64,000 bases of DNA, taken from the NCBI GenBank assembly GCA_025964555.1, contig JAOPYQ010000008.1, forward strand, positions 40,953 to 104,952, given 5' to 3'. Source of the stretch: Thermoleophilia bacterium (GTDB taxonomy: Bacteria > Actinomycetota > Thermoleophilia > Gaiellales > SKUG01). The notes beneath the pieces are model-generated. The model made no database searches and had not been told where the DNA came from. It saw only the letters and a list, made by a program, of their open reading frames with translations. Shown piece after piece: positions 41,208 to 50,288 of the stretch. Both the position numbers and the translations under genes were made by a program. The first letter of the stretch is position 1; every line of letters starts with the position of its first letter.

Positions 41208-42320
41208 TCAGGGCAGCGGTGAGACAGCTGCGACGTCCGACTCGACGGCATCGAGGAGCACGAGCTGGTCACGGTGCACTGCCTCGCGAGCGCCGCGCGC
41301 GGTGTCTGTGTCGTCGGCGAGGCGTGCGAGCTCGGCGGCGGCGTACTCGACGATCCCCTTCGCGAACGCGCTGCCGGACTCGTCGACGATGTCGACGGCG
41401 TCACCCGGATGGAAGCCGCCGTCGACGCTCCTGACGCCCACTGGCAGCAGGCTCGCGCCGCGTTCGACGATCGCGGACCGGGCGCCGGAGTCGACCACGA
41501 CCGTACCGGCGGTGCGCTTGGCGTAGCGCAGCCAGAGCTTGAAGGACGATCCGCGGCGCTCGTCGGAGGCGATGCGCGTACCGACGTGCTCGCCGGCGAT
41601 GATCCGCGCGACGATCCCGGGTGTGGTCGCGCGCGCGATGTGGGTGACGACGCCGCCGCTGCCCGCCATCTCGGCAGCGATCACCTTGCTGCGCATGCCG
41701 CCCGAGCCCCAGTGCGACCCGCTCGTGGCGGTGTCGATGCGGCGCAGGAGCGAGTGGTCGTCGACCTGGTGGATGAGCTCGGCGCCTGGGGTGTCGGGGT
41801 GCTCGGTGTAGAGCCCGTCGGTGTCGGTGAGCAGCAGCAGCACGTCGGCGTCGAGCGACACCGCGACCTGCGCGGCGAGCGCGTCGTTGTCGCCGAAGGT
41901 GATCTCGTCGGTCGCGGTCGTGTCGTTCTCGTTCACGATCGGCACCACCCGCCACGCGAGCAGCTGCTCGAGCGTGCCTCGCGCGTTGAGCCAGGAGGTG
42001 CGATGCGCGGCGTCGTGCATCGTGAGCAGCACCTGCCCTGCGCGCACGCCGCGCAGCTGGAAGAGGCTCGACCAGGTGGCGAACAGCTCACCCTGTCCCA
42101 CCGCGCTCGCGGCCTGCAGCGCTGGCAGCTCGGTGGGGCGTCGATCGCGACCGAGGATCCCGAGGCCCGTCGCGATGGCGCCGGACGAGACGAGCACGAC
42201 GTCGTGTCCTGCCGCGATCACCGAAGCGATGTCGTCGACGAGCTGGCCGAGCAGTCCGACCTGGCGCTGGCCGGCGTGGTCGACGAGCGACGAGGATCCG
42301 ATCTTGACGACGATGCGCAC
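41208..42320 (-). CDS. proB: Glutamate 5-kinase
   Basis: First step of proline synthesis: ATP-dependent phosphorylation of glutamate. The 370-residue protein has the amino-acid kinase fold, starting RIVVKIGSSSLVD, with LVSSGAIATGLGILG, QAASAVGQGELF, NENDTTATDEITFGDNDALAA, LLLTDTDGLYT and GSGGMRSKVIAAEMA. A C-terminal PUA domain (TVVVDSGARSAIVERGASLLPVGV) follows, as in full-length ProB. The start is GTG 42320, with TAGTCC ending six bases upstream. ProB is commonly encoded between obgE and proA; here proA and obgE are 13 kb away (55654-58329) and proB stands alone next to a LuxR regulator. Proline pathway genes are thus split. Confidence 0.97.
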   Translation of the reverse strand: MRIVVKIGSSSLVDHAGQRQVGLLGQLVDDIASVIAAGHDVVLVSSGAIATGLGILGRDRRPTELPALQAASAVGQGELFATWSSLFQLRGVRAGQVLLTMHDAAHRTSWLNARGTLEQLLAWRVVPIVNENDTTATDEITFGDNDALAAQVAVSLDADVLLLLTDTDGLYTEHPDTPGAELIHQVDDHSLLRRIDTATSGSHWGSGGMRSKVIAAEMAGSGGVVTHIARATTPGIVARIIAGEHVGTRIASDERRGSSFKLWLRYAKRTAGTVVVDSGARSAIVERGASLLPVGVRSVDGGFHPGDAVDIVDESGSAFAKGIVEYAAAELARLADDTDTARGAREAVHRDQLVLLDAVESDVAAVSPLP

Positions 42321-42326
42321 GAAGCG

Positions 42327-42332
42327 GGACTA
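42327..42332 (-). promoter_or_regulatory. Candidate -10 box (TAGTCC) of proB
   Basis: TAGTCC ends six bases before the proB GTG, in the 29-base gap after the LuxR gene. It matches the spacing rule seen elsewhere here but lacks the final T. Confidence 0.35.
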
Positions 42333-42349
42333 CCCGTCGCGGCGGTCGT

Positions 42350-44227
42350 CTAGACGCGGCCGCGCACGAGTGCGCGACGGCTGGGCAGCTCGAGCTTGCG
42401 CAGGATGCTCGCGACGTGGTGCTCCACGGTGCGCGGGCTCAGGTGCAGCTCGCTCGCGATCTCCGGGTTCGTGAGGCCGCCGGCGACGTAGCGGGCGATC
42501 TCGCGCTCACGCTTGGTGAGCACCTCGAAGGCGTCGGGGTCGGCTGCGGGCTCGGTCGCGCCGGGCGTCGTCGAGCCGACGAGCGAGATGCGCGGGCCGA
42601 GCTCCATCGGCGCCTGCTGGATGAGCACGTCGGTGAGCGGCAGCTCGTCGTGGCACTCGGCCGTGACCCACAGCTGGCGGGCGCGTTCGGCCAGGCGAGC
42701 CGCCTCGGCGCGCCGTCCGTCGATCGCGACGCGCCAGGCGTCGACCTCGGCGTGTGCAGCGCGCAGCGCCCCGCCGTGGCCGTCGGAGTCGAACTCCGCC
42801 ATGCACGCGAGCCATCGCTGGAACGCGACGGGATCGCTGCCGGACGCGCCGAGCACGCGAACGGCTTCGAGCACGAGCCAGAAGTCGGGCGTGTGCGAAT
42901 CACCGAGGTCCGAGGCGAGCGCCTCGATCGGCGCGAGCGCGAGATCGATCGAGCCACCGGCGGAATACGCGCGTGCTGCGATCACGGCAGCGTTGACGAC
43001 GTCCATCCGCGAGACGACAGAGCGCATCACCAGCTCGAGCGTCTCGTCCGCGAGGGTGCACGCGCGTTCGGTGTCGCCGAGCAGGATCGAGGCGCGTGCC
43101 TCGTTGATCGTCACGTTGATGCGGAATCGGTGCAGCCCGAGCCGGGTCGACAGCTCGCGCAGCTCCGAGAAGTAGGCCTGCGCGGAACCGGGACGCCCGG
43201 CAGCCACGTGCAGGTCGGCGAGCACGAGGCGCGCACGCATGGCGAGGGTGAGCGCCTGTTCGCGGTCGTAGATCTGGATGCAGCGGATGGCTGCTCGCTC
43301 GGAGGTCGCGACGTCGCCGAGCACGCCGGCTGCGAACGAGATGCCGTACCAGACGTATGCCTCGACGAGCGGCAGTCCGCCACGCGAGGCGCGGCCCGCG
43401 AGCGCGTGCAGCGACAGCATCGCTGTGGGCTCGCCGCGCAGGGCCCGTGCGGAACTCGCGTGCGACGCTCCGAGGATCCGGATGCGGTCATCGGCCCCGT
43501 CGGTGGCGCTGCATCGCTCGCCGTGCTGGATCGCCGTCTCGAGGTCGCCGTCGATGAGTGCGAGCTCGGCGAGCGTGGACAGCGCGTCCGCGACGTCGTT
43601 CGCGTCGCCATCGCTGGTCGCCATCGATTCGAGGGCCGCGACGAACGCGTCGAGGCCATCGGAATCACCGGAGGTCGTCAGGCGAATGCGCTCGGCGGCG
43701 AGACCGCTCCACGCGCTGCCGTCGAAGCTCGTGTCGCGCTCGCCGATGGAGTCGACGTCGAGGTTCGAGAAGGAGCGGTCGACGAGTTCGCGGGGATTGC
43801 CGGCGGCCGAGGCGAGGATCGACTGGGCCTGGAACGTCCACGGCTGCAGTCCGAGCTCGGTGAGCAGGCTTCGTGCTGCGTCCTCGGTCAGTCGCGGAAT
43901 CTCGATGACGCGACGCTCGCACGTGCGGTCGATGACCTGCAGCACGGCGTTCGCGCTGCCGTCGTGGGCGATGAGCACGCAGGTGCGCGTGTCGGATTCG
44001 ATGCGGTTGCGCAGCGCGGTCACCGCGGCCGCGTCGAGCAGGTGCGCATCGTCGACGACGACGAGGTGATCGGTCCGTCCGGCGGCAAGGACCTCGACCT
44101 GGAGCTGGTCGAGGAACGTGGTCTTGCCGATTCCGGAGGTGCCCGTCACGACGACGGCGCGGGGGCGAACCCCGCGCGTCGAGAGGAACGTGGCTGCGTC
44201 CCGTGTCAGGTGCTGGCGATCGGTCAC
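42350..44227 (-). CDS. Large LuxR-family ATPase regulator (MalT/LAL-like)
   Basis: A 625-residue transcription regulator. The N-terminal third is a P-loop STAND-type NTPase: Walker A GTSGIGKTT, Walker B HLVVVDDAHLLD and a sensor segment LIAHDGSA. The middle ~300 residues are helical, TPR-like repeats rich in alanine (LSTLAELALIDGDLETAIQHGE, YSAGGSIDLALAPIEALA). The final ~60 residues are a LuxR/FixJ helix-turn-helix (LTKREREIARYVAGGLTNPE, then RTVEHHVASILRKLEL). This arrangement is typical of ATP-dependent, ligand-sensing activators; the ligand is unknown. The start is GTG 44227, five bases after the stop of the gene upstream, so the two are probably cotranscribed. It is somewhat shorter than typical LAL regulators (~900). 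Confidence 0.9.
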   Translation of the reverse strand: MTDRQHLTRDAATFLSTRGVRPRAVVVTGTSGIGKTTFLDQLQVEVLAAGRTDHLVVVDDAHLLDAAAVTALRNRIESDTRTCVLIAHDGSANAVLQVIDRTCERRVIEIPRLTEDAARSLLTELGLQPWTFQAQSILASAAGNPRELVDRSFSNLDVDSIGERDTSFDGSAWSGLAAERIRLTTSGDSDGLDAFVAALESMATSDGDANDVADALSTLAELALIDGDLETAIQHGERCSATDGADDRIRILGASHASSARALRGEPTAMLSLHALAGRASRGGLPLVEAYVWYGISFAAGVLGDVATSERAAIRCIQIYDREQALTLAMRARLVLADLHVAAGRPGSAQAYFSELRELSTRLGLHRFRINVTINEARASILLGDTERACTLADETLELVMRSVVSRMDVVNAAVIAARAYSAGGSIDLALAPIEALASDLGDSHTPDFWLVLEAVRVLGASGSDPVAFQRWLACMAEFDSDGHGGALRAAHAEVDAWRVAIDGRRAEAARLAERARQLWVTAECHDELPLTDVLIQQAPMELGPRISLVGSTTPGATEPAADPDAFEVLTKREREIARYVAGGLTNPEIASELHLSPRTVEHHVASILRKLELPSRRALVRGRV

Positions 44228-44232
44228 GGCGG

Positions 44233-44949
44233 TCAGTCCCTCGAGATTCGGGGATCGACGAACACGTCGCCGTCGTGCTCGACGACGCTCGGGATCATCT
44301 TGGTCTCGCCAGTGCCGGTCACGCCCGTGACCTCGACGTAGATGGCCGCGTTCGGGTCAACGTTGAGCAGGTCGCGATCGGCGACCTGGTCGACGGCGCG
44401 GGACGAGATCTTCGTGACGCCGAAGCCGTTCAGCTCGGGCTCGTCGTTCTTGACGTGGTCGAGCGTGCCGCGGGTGACCTTGTCCTGGACCTGCTCGGCA
44501 TTCGAGATGTCGATCTTGGTGGAGTCCTTGAACTTCTTGTAGTAGTCGCCGCGGAACAGGAAGCCGAGCGGTTCGAAGGCGGCAGCTGCACCAGCGCCGG
44601 CAGCCGGCACGGTGCCGGCGGCAGCGGGAGCGGCGGCCGGGGCCGCAGCGGGAACAGCGGCCGAGGTGGCGAGCGGCGCCGAGCCGGGTCCTCCGGTCAG
44701 CGCGCGTCGAACGCCGGTCGCGTCGATGCGGGCAACGGGGACGAGGAGCGATCCATCGTTGAGATGGATGGTCTGCGGCTCGCCGACGGGTGCGGGGAGC
44801 AGGCGCTCGCCCAGCAGTACAGGTTGCGTTGGTGCGGCAATCGGTCCACCACCAGTGGTAGCCGTGCGCGACGATGGTCCGTTCGTCGTGCTGGCTGCGG
44901 TGGCTCCTGTTGCCGCCTGCGTGCTTGCACGCAATGCGGTGGCGTCCAT
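44233..44949 (-). CDS. Unknown protein with Ala/Thr-rich N-terminus and folded C-terminus
   Basis: A 238-residue protein that I do not recognise. It starts MDATALRASTQAATGATAAS, has two Ala/Thr/Pro low-complexity stretches (one of AAVPAAAPAAAPAAAG type), and ends in a charged region of normal composition (GFLFRGDYYKKFKDSTKIDI through SNAEQVQDKVTRGTLDHVKN to VEHDGDVFVDPRISRD). There is no signal peptide or membrane helix. The ATG at 44949 has a G-rich site (GGGGGGAC) a few bases upstream; an upstream start is less likely. It lies five bases before the LuxR gene, so it may be a partner or input of that regulator, or simply share its promoter. A ten-base palindrome lies in its upstream region. 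Confidence 0.7.
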   Translation of the reverse strand: MDATALRASTQAATGATAASTTNGPSSRTATTGGGPIAAPTQPVLLGERLLPAPVGEPQTIHLNDGSLLVPVARIDATGVRRALTGGPGSAPLATSAAVPAAAPAAAPAAAGTVPAAGAGAAAAFEPLGFLFRGDYYKKFKDSTKIDISNAEQVQDKVTRGTLDHVKNDEPELNGFGVTKISSRAVDQVADRDLLNVDPNAAIYVEVTGVTGTGETKMIPSVVEHDGDVFVDPRISRD

Positions 44950-44981
44950 TCGTCCCCCCGAAAGAGCTCGTACTTCCACGT

Positions 44982-44991
44982 GTCCCGGGAC
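44982..44991. promoter_or_regulatory. Palindrome upstream of the unknown gene-LuxR pair
   Basis: GTCCCGGGAC is a perfect ten-base palindrome 33 bases before the ATG at 44949. It sits within the 75-base gap that must hold any local promoter of the unknown-luxR pair. It may be an operator, but a chance GC-rich palindrome is possible. Confidence 0.3.
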
Positions 44992-45024
44992 CACGGTACG
45001 ACGGAATCGGCGATTCGAAAAGGC

Positions 45025-45921
45025 CTACCCGACCCCGATGGTGGCGCGGAGCGACTTGTGGTCGGTGGAGCGCACGTCGCCGATCCCGAACGGCAGCCAG
45101 TGTTCGACGACCGATTCGGCGCGGTCGTCGTGCGCGTCGCGCGCGTGCAGCTCGTCGCTCACGTAGAGGTGGTCGATCTTCGTCCAGCCCAGGTGCGAGT
45201 CGAGTGCGCCGACGTGGGTCAGGCGGTCGCCGAGGCGGCGATCGGCGATGAACCGCATCGTGTTGAAGTCGCCGCCGAGCACGACCGCGCGTGGATAGTC
45301 GCTCGGAACCGCGGCCCGCGACTGCGCGGCGCCGTCACGAACGTCACCCACGACCTCGTCCAGGCGGCGCAGCTGTGCGTCGCGGCCGGGCGACCGGTTC
45401 GCGAGGTGCGTCGTGATCGCGGTGAACACCTCCTGGCCGTCGGGAGCCACGATCGGTGCGACGAGCGCCACGCGCTGCTCCGGGTCGGCCTTGTCGCCCT
45501 GGCCCCTCGGCAGCGGGACGACGTGGGTGTCGTTCATGCCGGGTGCCGCGTCGCGGATGGTGTAGCCGTTGCGCGTGATCATGCCGATCCCGTAGCGACC
45601 CCCGTCGTAGGCCATCGCGGCGCCGAACTGCGCGTCCGAGGCGCCGGTGCGGCGCGCGATCTCGGCGAGCTGGTCCGCGCGCCCCGAGCGTGCGGTGTTG
45701 TCGTCGAGCTCCTGGAGCAGCACGACGTCGGGATCGACCCGCGTGATGTAGCGCTCGAGGGCATCGAACGCGCGCTCGTCCGCGACGCCACCGTCCGAGA
45801 GCTGGAACGCCTTCACGTTGATGGTGAGCACATCGACGTCGCGCACGACCGGAGGCTGCCACGGCTGTGGCTGCCACGAGGGCGCGGGTGCGCTCATCGG
45901 CGCGATGTTCGTCGCTTGCAC
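45025..45921 (-). CDS. Endonuclease/exonuclease/phosphatase-fold protein (first of a tandem pair)
   Basis: Metal-dependent hydrolase of the EEP superfamily (DNase I, exonuclease III, sphingomyelinase, inositol phosphatase fold). Conserved blocks: DVLTINVKAF, VDPDVVLLQELDDN (metal-binding Glu), YGIGMITRNGY, FTAITTHLANRS, VVLGGDFNTMRF (Asp and Asn of the active site), TKIDHLYVSDEL and STDHKSLRATI (catalytic Asp-His pair). No signal peptide or membrane helix is apparent. The start was set at GTG 45921 because GGGAGGG lies six bases upstream; TTG 45936 is possible. It begins 15 bases after the stop of the second EEP gene upstream, so the two are cotranscribed. The substrate (nucleic acid, phospholipid or inositol phosphate) cannot be told. 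Confidence 0.85.
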   Translation of the reverse strand: MQATNIAPMSAPAPSWQPQPWQPPVVRDVDVLTINVKAFQLSDGGVADERAFDALERYITRVDPDVVLLQELDDNTARSGRADQLAEIARRTGASDAQFGAAMAYDGGRYGIGMITRNGYTIRDAAPGMNDTHVVPLPRGQGDKADPEQRVALVAPIVAPDGQEVFTAITTHLANRSPGRDAQLRRLDEVVGDVRDGAAQSRAAVPSDYPRAVVLGGDFNTMRFIADRRLGDRLTHVGALDSHLGWTKIDHLYVSDELHARDAHDDRAESVVEHWLPFGIGDVRSTDHKSLRATIGVG

Positions 45922-45936
45922 GTCACGCCCTCCCAA

Positions 45937-47181
45937 CTACGGCTGCAGTTCGAGCTCGGCGACGACCGGCAGGTGGTCGCTCGCATCGCCCGCTTCGCGA
46001 ACGACGTGCGCACCGAGCACCTTCGCGTGCTCGGAGGCGTAGATGCGATCGATGCCGCCGCCCGCCATCTCGCGCTCGTTCGGGTTGTTGGTGAGCCACG
46101 TCATGCTGACCTGCTCGGCCTGCGGGGTGTCACCGAAGGTGTCCTTGAGACCTGCGGCAGCCATGATCCGCCGCTCGCTCGCGCCCCAGGGCGAGCCGCT
46201 GCGGACGTTGAAGTCGCCGCTCCAGATCGTCGGGCCCTTCCAGGCGTCGAGTGCGCCGGCGACCGCTCCGACCTGGCGCGCCTGGTGGTCCGCTTCCGCG
46301 CTCGGCCACTCGTAGTGCCCGGTGAGCACGCGCACGTCGGTGCCGCCCGGGGTGGTGACGATCGTGTCGACCGTGTTGCGGATCGCGAGCTGCGTGCCTT
46401 GGGACCAGTCCTTGCCCAGCACGTGCCCGACAGCCGTCTTCGCGTCGCGGTAGAACGAGCGTGCCCGCATGTCGAACCCGCCCCCGCGCTCGTCCGGGTG
46501 CACGATGTTGCGCGCATCCGCGATCCGGAACCCGTGGAACGTCATCACGCCGACGTCCTGGTTGCGGCCCGTGACCTGGGTCATGGCGGTCGCGGTCACG
46601 GCGGAGTCGGCGTCGAGCCGCTTGTCGAGTTCGGCGAGCACGTCCTTGTGGCTGGAACGCGTCGCGAACTTGTCGACCTCCTGCAGCAGCAGCACGTCCG
46701 GCTGCTCGCGGCGGATCGCTTCGGCGAGCTCGTCGAGTTCGGTGTCGTTGGACCCGAACTCGCCCGTGCCACCCATGCCGCCGTGGAGGTTGTAGGTCAT
46801 GACCTTGACCTTCTCGCGTGCGGCGACGTTGGTGCTCGCCACGTGCGCATCCTTGGGCGCGGCGGGCGCGCGATGGTCGCCGATGCCCCGCCCGAGCGCC
46901 AGGCCCGAGGTGGTGATCGCAGCTCCGGCGAGCACGCCGGCGATGCCGCCGACGATGCCTCGGAAGATGCCGCCACCGCCCATCCGCAGCAGCTTCGTGC
47001 CGATGATGCCGCCACCGATGGAGCCGGCCGCGATGAGCGGGGCCGATGACTGGACCTGCTCGCCCATGCGGTCGATGAAGCCCGGCTCGTACGACGTCGC
47101 GCCGGGCAGCTCGGGCAGGAGCGTCTCGCGCGACGGGGCCTGCCCCGACACGTTCAACCGATATGAGATCTCCATGCCCAT
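45937..47181 (-). CDS. Endonuclease/exonuclease/phosphatase-fold protein with hydrophobic N-terminal region
   Basis: A 414-residue protein whose last ~300 residues are an EEP domain: KVMTYNLHGGMGGTGEFGSN, QPDVLLLQEVDKF (metal-binding Glu), MTFHGFRIADARN, VRVLTGHYEWPSAEADHQAR, WSGDFNVRSG, GIDRIYASEH and ASDHLPVVAEL. The N-terminal ~100 residues carry two glycine-rich hydrophobic stretches (SSAPLIAAGSIGGGIIGTKLL and GIVGGIAGVLAGAAITTSGLALG) that may insert into or associate with membrane, and there is no normal signal peptide. The start was set at ATG 47181; ATG 47175 is equally possible. It is first of a tandem pair with the EEP gene at 45025, diverged enough to be an old duplication. The hydrophobic front end is not a usual EEP feature. 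Confidence 0.85.
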   Translation of the reverse strand: MGMEISYRLNVSGQAPSRETLLPELPGATSYEPGFIDRMGEQVQSSAPLIAAGSIGGGIIGTKLLRMGGGGIFRGIVGGIAGVLAGAAITTSGLALGRGIGDHRAPAAPKDAHVASTNVAAREKVKVMTYNLHGGMGGTGEFGSNDTELDELAEAIRREQPDVLLLQEVDKFATRSSHKDVLAELDKRLDADSAVTATAMTQVTGRNQDVGVMTFHGFRIADARNIVHPDERGGGFDMRARSFYRDAKTAVGHVLGKDWSQGTQLAIRNTVDTIVTTPGGTDVRVLTGHYEWPSAEADHQARQVGAVAGALDAWKGPTIWSGDFNVRSGSPWGASERRIMAAAGLKDTFGDTPQAEQVSMTWLTNNPNEREMAGGGIDRIYASEHAKVLGAHVVREAGDASDHLPVVAELELQP

Positions 47182-47263
47182 GCGTCCGCGGTCCCCAGCG
47201 TCCAGCGAGCGCGCACAGTGCGTGCGCATCCCTGTCGGACTATCGAGCGCGGAGCCTCAGGCG

Positions 47264-50215
47264 TTACGAATCGGCAGCGGGGCGCGCTTCGGCCAGCAGC
47301 TGTTCGACCTGCTCGAGCTGCTCGGCATAGCAGACCGTGTCGCCCTTGACCTGGCATGCCTCGGCCCGGTCGTAGGCCGCGGAGACCTTGCCGAGCAACG
47401 TCGCGAGCTCGGCCTGGCTCATTCCCTTGAAGTCGCCCGGTGCAGGCGCCGGCACGTCGGGCGTGTCGCCCTCGTTGTCGGTCGCGGGAGCGTCTCCGCC
47501 CTCGGCGCCGTCACTGGCGTCGGAGTCCGTCGACTCGCCCGAGTCACTGCCTGCGTCCTGCACGTCCGCTGCCTGCTCGGCGAGCAGCCGCTCGGCGGCC
47601 TGCGGGAAGTCGTCGCCCCAGGCGATCGTCTGCCCGAGTGCGAGCACGATGCGCCGGAACTCCGGGATCTTCGCCTCGTCGTTGACCAGATATACCGGCT
47701 GTGCGTACAGCAGGCTGTCCTCGACCGGCAGCACGAGCAGGTCGCCGAAGACGACCGTGTTGTTGCCCGTCGTCCACTCGCGCACCTGTCGGGCGACGTC
47801 CGAGTCCTGCTTGATGCGTGCCTGGATCTGGGACGGGCCCTGCGTGGCCTCCTGCGTGGAAAGTCGCAGCGTCTGGACCTCGCCGTAGCGCTCGCCGTCG
47901 CTTCGCGCGACCATGTACGACACCATGTTCTTGCGATCGCGGGGCGTCATCGGACGGATGAGCAGCAGCTCTTCCTCCTTCGCGCCCGGCAGCTTCGCGA
48001 GCACGTAGTAGGCCTGCATCGGCTGGTTGTCGATCGACGGCACGTCCCACTCGTCCTCGCGAGCGTAGAAGTCGTTCACGTCGGCCATGTGGTAACGCTT
48101 CCACCGCTCCGTCTGCATTGCGAAGAGGTCCTCGGGATACCGCACGTGCGCCCGCAGCGCCTTCGGCATCTTCTCGAGCGGCTCGAACAGGTCCGGGAAG
48201 ATGTCCGTCCACGCCTGGAGGATCGGATCTTCCCCGTCCGTGGCGTAGAGCGTGACATCACCGTCGTACGCGTCGACGACGACCTTCACGGAGTTGCGCA
48301 CGTAGTTGATGCTCCTGCGCGCGCCTGGCCCGGCCGCGGTCTCGACGCCGCCCAGCTCGATCGCCTCGCTGTAGGGGAACCGGTCGCTCGTCGTGTACGC
48401 GTCGATGATCCACTTGATGCGACCCTCGTCGATCACCGCGTACGGATCGCGATCCAGCTCGAGGAACGGCGCGAGCTCACGCACGCGCTCGGTGATGCGC
48501 CGTCGCAGCATCACCTTGCTCGAGTTCGTGAACTGGCCGCTGAACAGGATCCGCGGATCGCGGAACGTCGATGCGAACGCGACGCGACGCATGAACCCCT
48601 TCACCGGGATGCCGCCGTCGCCCTCGTAGCCCTTCGTCGAACGCGGCTCGTCGCCCTCGGCCCCGTCCTCGCCCGAGGAGCCCGACACCTCGCGCTGCTT
48701 GGTGCCGACGATCACGAAGTCGGAACCGGCCTCGCCGAAGTAGACCTCCGGGCGCGTGAGCTTGAAGGCATCCGCCTCGTCGGTCGTCTGCAGCGACAGG
48801 TTGCGCAGCAGGTACTCCGGCTTGCCTTCGCGAGTGACTTCGTTCGGCAGCGTCGCGACCGCGCCATAGCCGTGCGTGTAGGCGAGACGTTCGTTCGTCC
48901 AGCCCGGCGCCAGGTCGTTCGCGCCCGGGTCGAGCTCGCGCACCGCGACCATCACCTGGCGGTAGTCGCCACCGATCGTGTAGCGGTCGACGTCCGGATC
49001 GTGGAACGCGTAGTAGCGCTTGATCACCTGGTCCTGGTTGATCACGTCGTTGAGGACGAACGGACTCCACAGGCGCAGGTTGTCGGTCGTGCCGCGGTTG
49101 TCGGAGGTCAGCTGCGTCTCCGTCAGCTGCTGCTTGTCGACGAACGACGTCGTCTCGATCTCGTCGAGGTTGAAGCCCGCGCGCGTGTTCGCGATGTTGC
49201 CTTCGATGAGCTTGGTCTCGCGCTCGAGCTGGTTGGGCTCGACGAGCACCTGCTGCACGACGGTGGGGAGCAGACCGGTGACGACGATGCTGGCCGCGAA
49301 CCAGCCGACGACCGCGCCACCCACGACGCGCCACTTCTCCTTGCGGGCGTACATGACGACGAGGACCGCGAGCACGATGCTCGCCAGGATCATGAGCCAG
49401 TACCCGGGGATGCGCGCATGCGTGTCGGTCCAGCCTGCGCCCGCGACGTAGCCGCGCGTGGAGGTCGCCATGCTCCAGATCGAGAGGCGGTACTGGAACG
49501 CGGACACCAGCAGGAACGCGGCGACGAGCCACGACAGGTGCACGATCGCGGTGCGTGCCACGCGCGGCATCGGGGTGTAGCGAATGACGCCCGTCGCGAC
49601 GTAGGCGAGCACGACGGCGATCGCGGTGACCACGATGAGCACCTGCAGCGAACGCGCGACCAGCTCGAGCAGCGGCATGGTGAAGACGTAGAACGACGCG
49701 TCCTTGCCGAAGTGCGGGTCCTTCACGCCGAAGTCGGTGCGGCCCAGGAAGCGCAGCACGACCTCCCACCTCGAGCTCATGGTGAGGCCCGCGATCACGC
49801 CGCCGAGGGCGGCGACGCCGAGCAGGATCGGGCGCAGCACGAAGTGCGGGATGACCGGCTGTTCCGGTGCTTCGGGATCTGCGCCGACGGCCAGGAACGG
49901 CACGTACAGGTCCTCGCGGGCGACCTTGCGCGCCACGCGGAAGTTCAGGTAGAGCATCGCGAAGGTGAGCAGGCCGAAGCCGATCCCCATCGCCAGTCCC
50001 CACTGCAGGCGCGTGACGAGCACGTCGCGCTGGCCGACTTCCTTGAACCAGAGCAGGTCGACCCAGAAGCGCAGCACGCTGCCGACGAGCAGGATGAGCG
50101 GGACGACGATCCAGAACACGCGCGTTCGCAGCGTGCGCCAGAGACCACCCGAACCTGCGCGCGGACGCTCGGGTCGGCGGCGTGGGAACGGGCGTACGAC
50201 ATCATCTTCGTCCAT
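47264..50215 (-). CDS. UPF0182 family membrane protein
   Basis: A 983-residue member of the UPF0182 (COG1615) family, widespread in Actinobacteria and without firmly established function. About seven membrane helices occupy the first ~320 residues (VFWIVVPLILLVGSVLRFWV, WGLAMGIGFGLLTFAMLYLN, PILLGVAALGGVIAGLTM, and others), with the signature LLWFKEVGQRDVLVTRLQW and TDFGVKDPHFGKDASFYVF. A ~600-residue extracytoplasmic part includes IANTRAGFNLDEIE, RYYAFHDPDVDRYTIGG and YPEDLFAMQTERWKRYHM. The tail is acidic and Pro/Asp/Glu-rich. A TAGGCT box ends six bases before the ATG, suggesting leaderless transcription. Confidence 0.95.
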   Translation of the reverse strand: MDEDDVVRPFPRRRPERPRAGSGGLWRTLRTRVFWIVVPLILLVGSVLRFWVDLLWFKEVGQRDVLVTRLQWGLAMGIGFGLLTFAMLYLNFRVARKVAREDLYVPFLAVGADPEAPEQPVIPHFVLRPILLGVAALGGVIAGLTMSSRWEVVLRFLGRTDFGVKDPHFGKDASFYVFTMPLLELVARSLQVLIVVTAIAVVLAYVATGVIRYTPMPRVARTAIVHLSWLVAAFLLVSAFQYRLSIWSMATSTRGYVAGAGWTDTHARIPGYWLMILASIVLAVLVVMYARKEKWRVVGGAVVGWFAASIVVTGLLPTVVQQVLVEPNQLERETKLIEGNIANTRAGFNLDEIETTSFVDKQQLTETQLTSDNRGTTDNLRLWSPFVLNDVINQDQVIKRYYAFHDPDVDRYTIGGDYRQVMVAVRELDPGANDLAPGWTNERLAYTHGYGAVATLPNEVTREGKPEYLLRNLSLQTTDEADAFKLTRPEVYFGEAGSDFVIVGTKQREVSGSSGEDGAEGDEPRSTKGYEGDGGIPVKGFMRRVAFASTFRDPRILFSGQFTNSSKVMLRRRITERVRELAPFLELDRDPYAVIDEGRIKWIIDAYTTSDRFPYSEAIELGGVETAAGPGARRSINYVRNSVKVVVDAYDGDVTLYATDGEDPILQAWTDIFPDLFEPLEKMPKALRAHVRYPEDLFAMQTERWKRYHMADVNDFYAREDEWDVPSIDNQPMQAYYVLAKLPGAKEEELLLIRPMTPRDRKNMVSYMVARSDGERYGEVQTLRLSTQEATQGPSQIQARIKQDSDVARQVREWTTGNNTVVFGDLLVLPVEDSLLYAQPVYLVNDEAKIPEFRRIVLALGQTIAWGDDFPQAAERLLAEQAADVQDAGSDSGESTDSDASDGAEGGDAPATDNEGDTPDVPAPAPGDFKGMSQAELATLLGKVSAAYDRAEACQVKGDTVCYAEQLEQVEQLLAEARPAADS

Positions 50216-50221
50216 GCGCCC

Positions 50222-50227
50222 GAGCCT
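50222..50227 (-). promoter_or_regulatory. Candidate -10 box (TAGGCT) of the UPF0182 gene
   Basis: TAGGCT ends six bases before the ATG at 50215, which has no Shine-Dalgarno site. Confidence 0.45.
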
Positions 50228-50288
50228 ACCCGACCCTCCCCCCGATCACCGGCGGATCGAGCGCCAGCGCGCGCAGCTCCCGCGCTGA

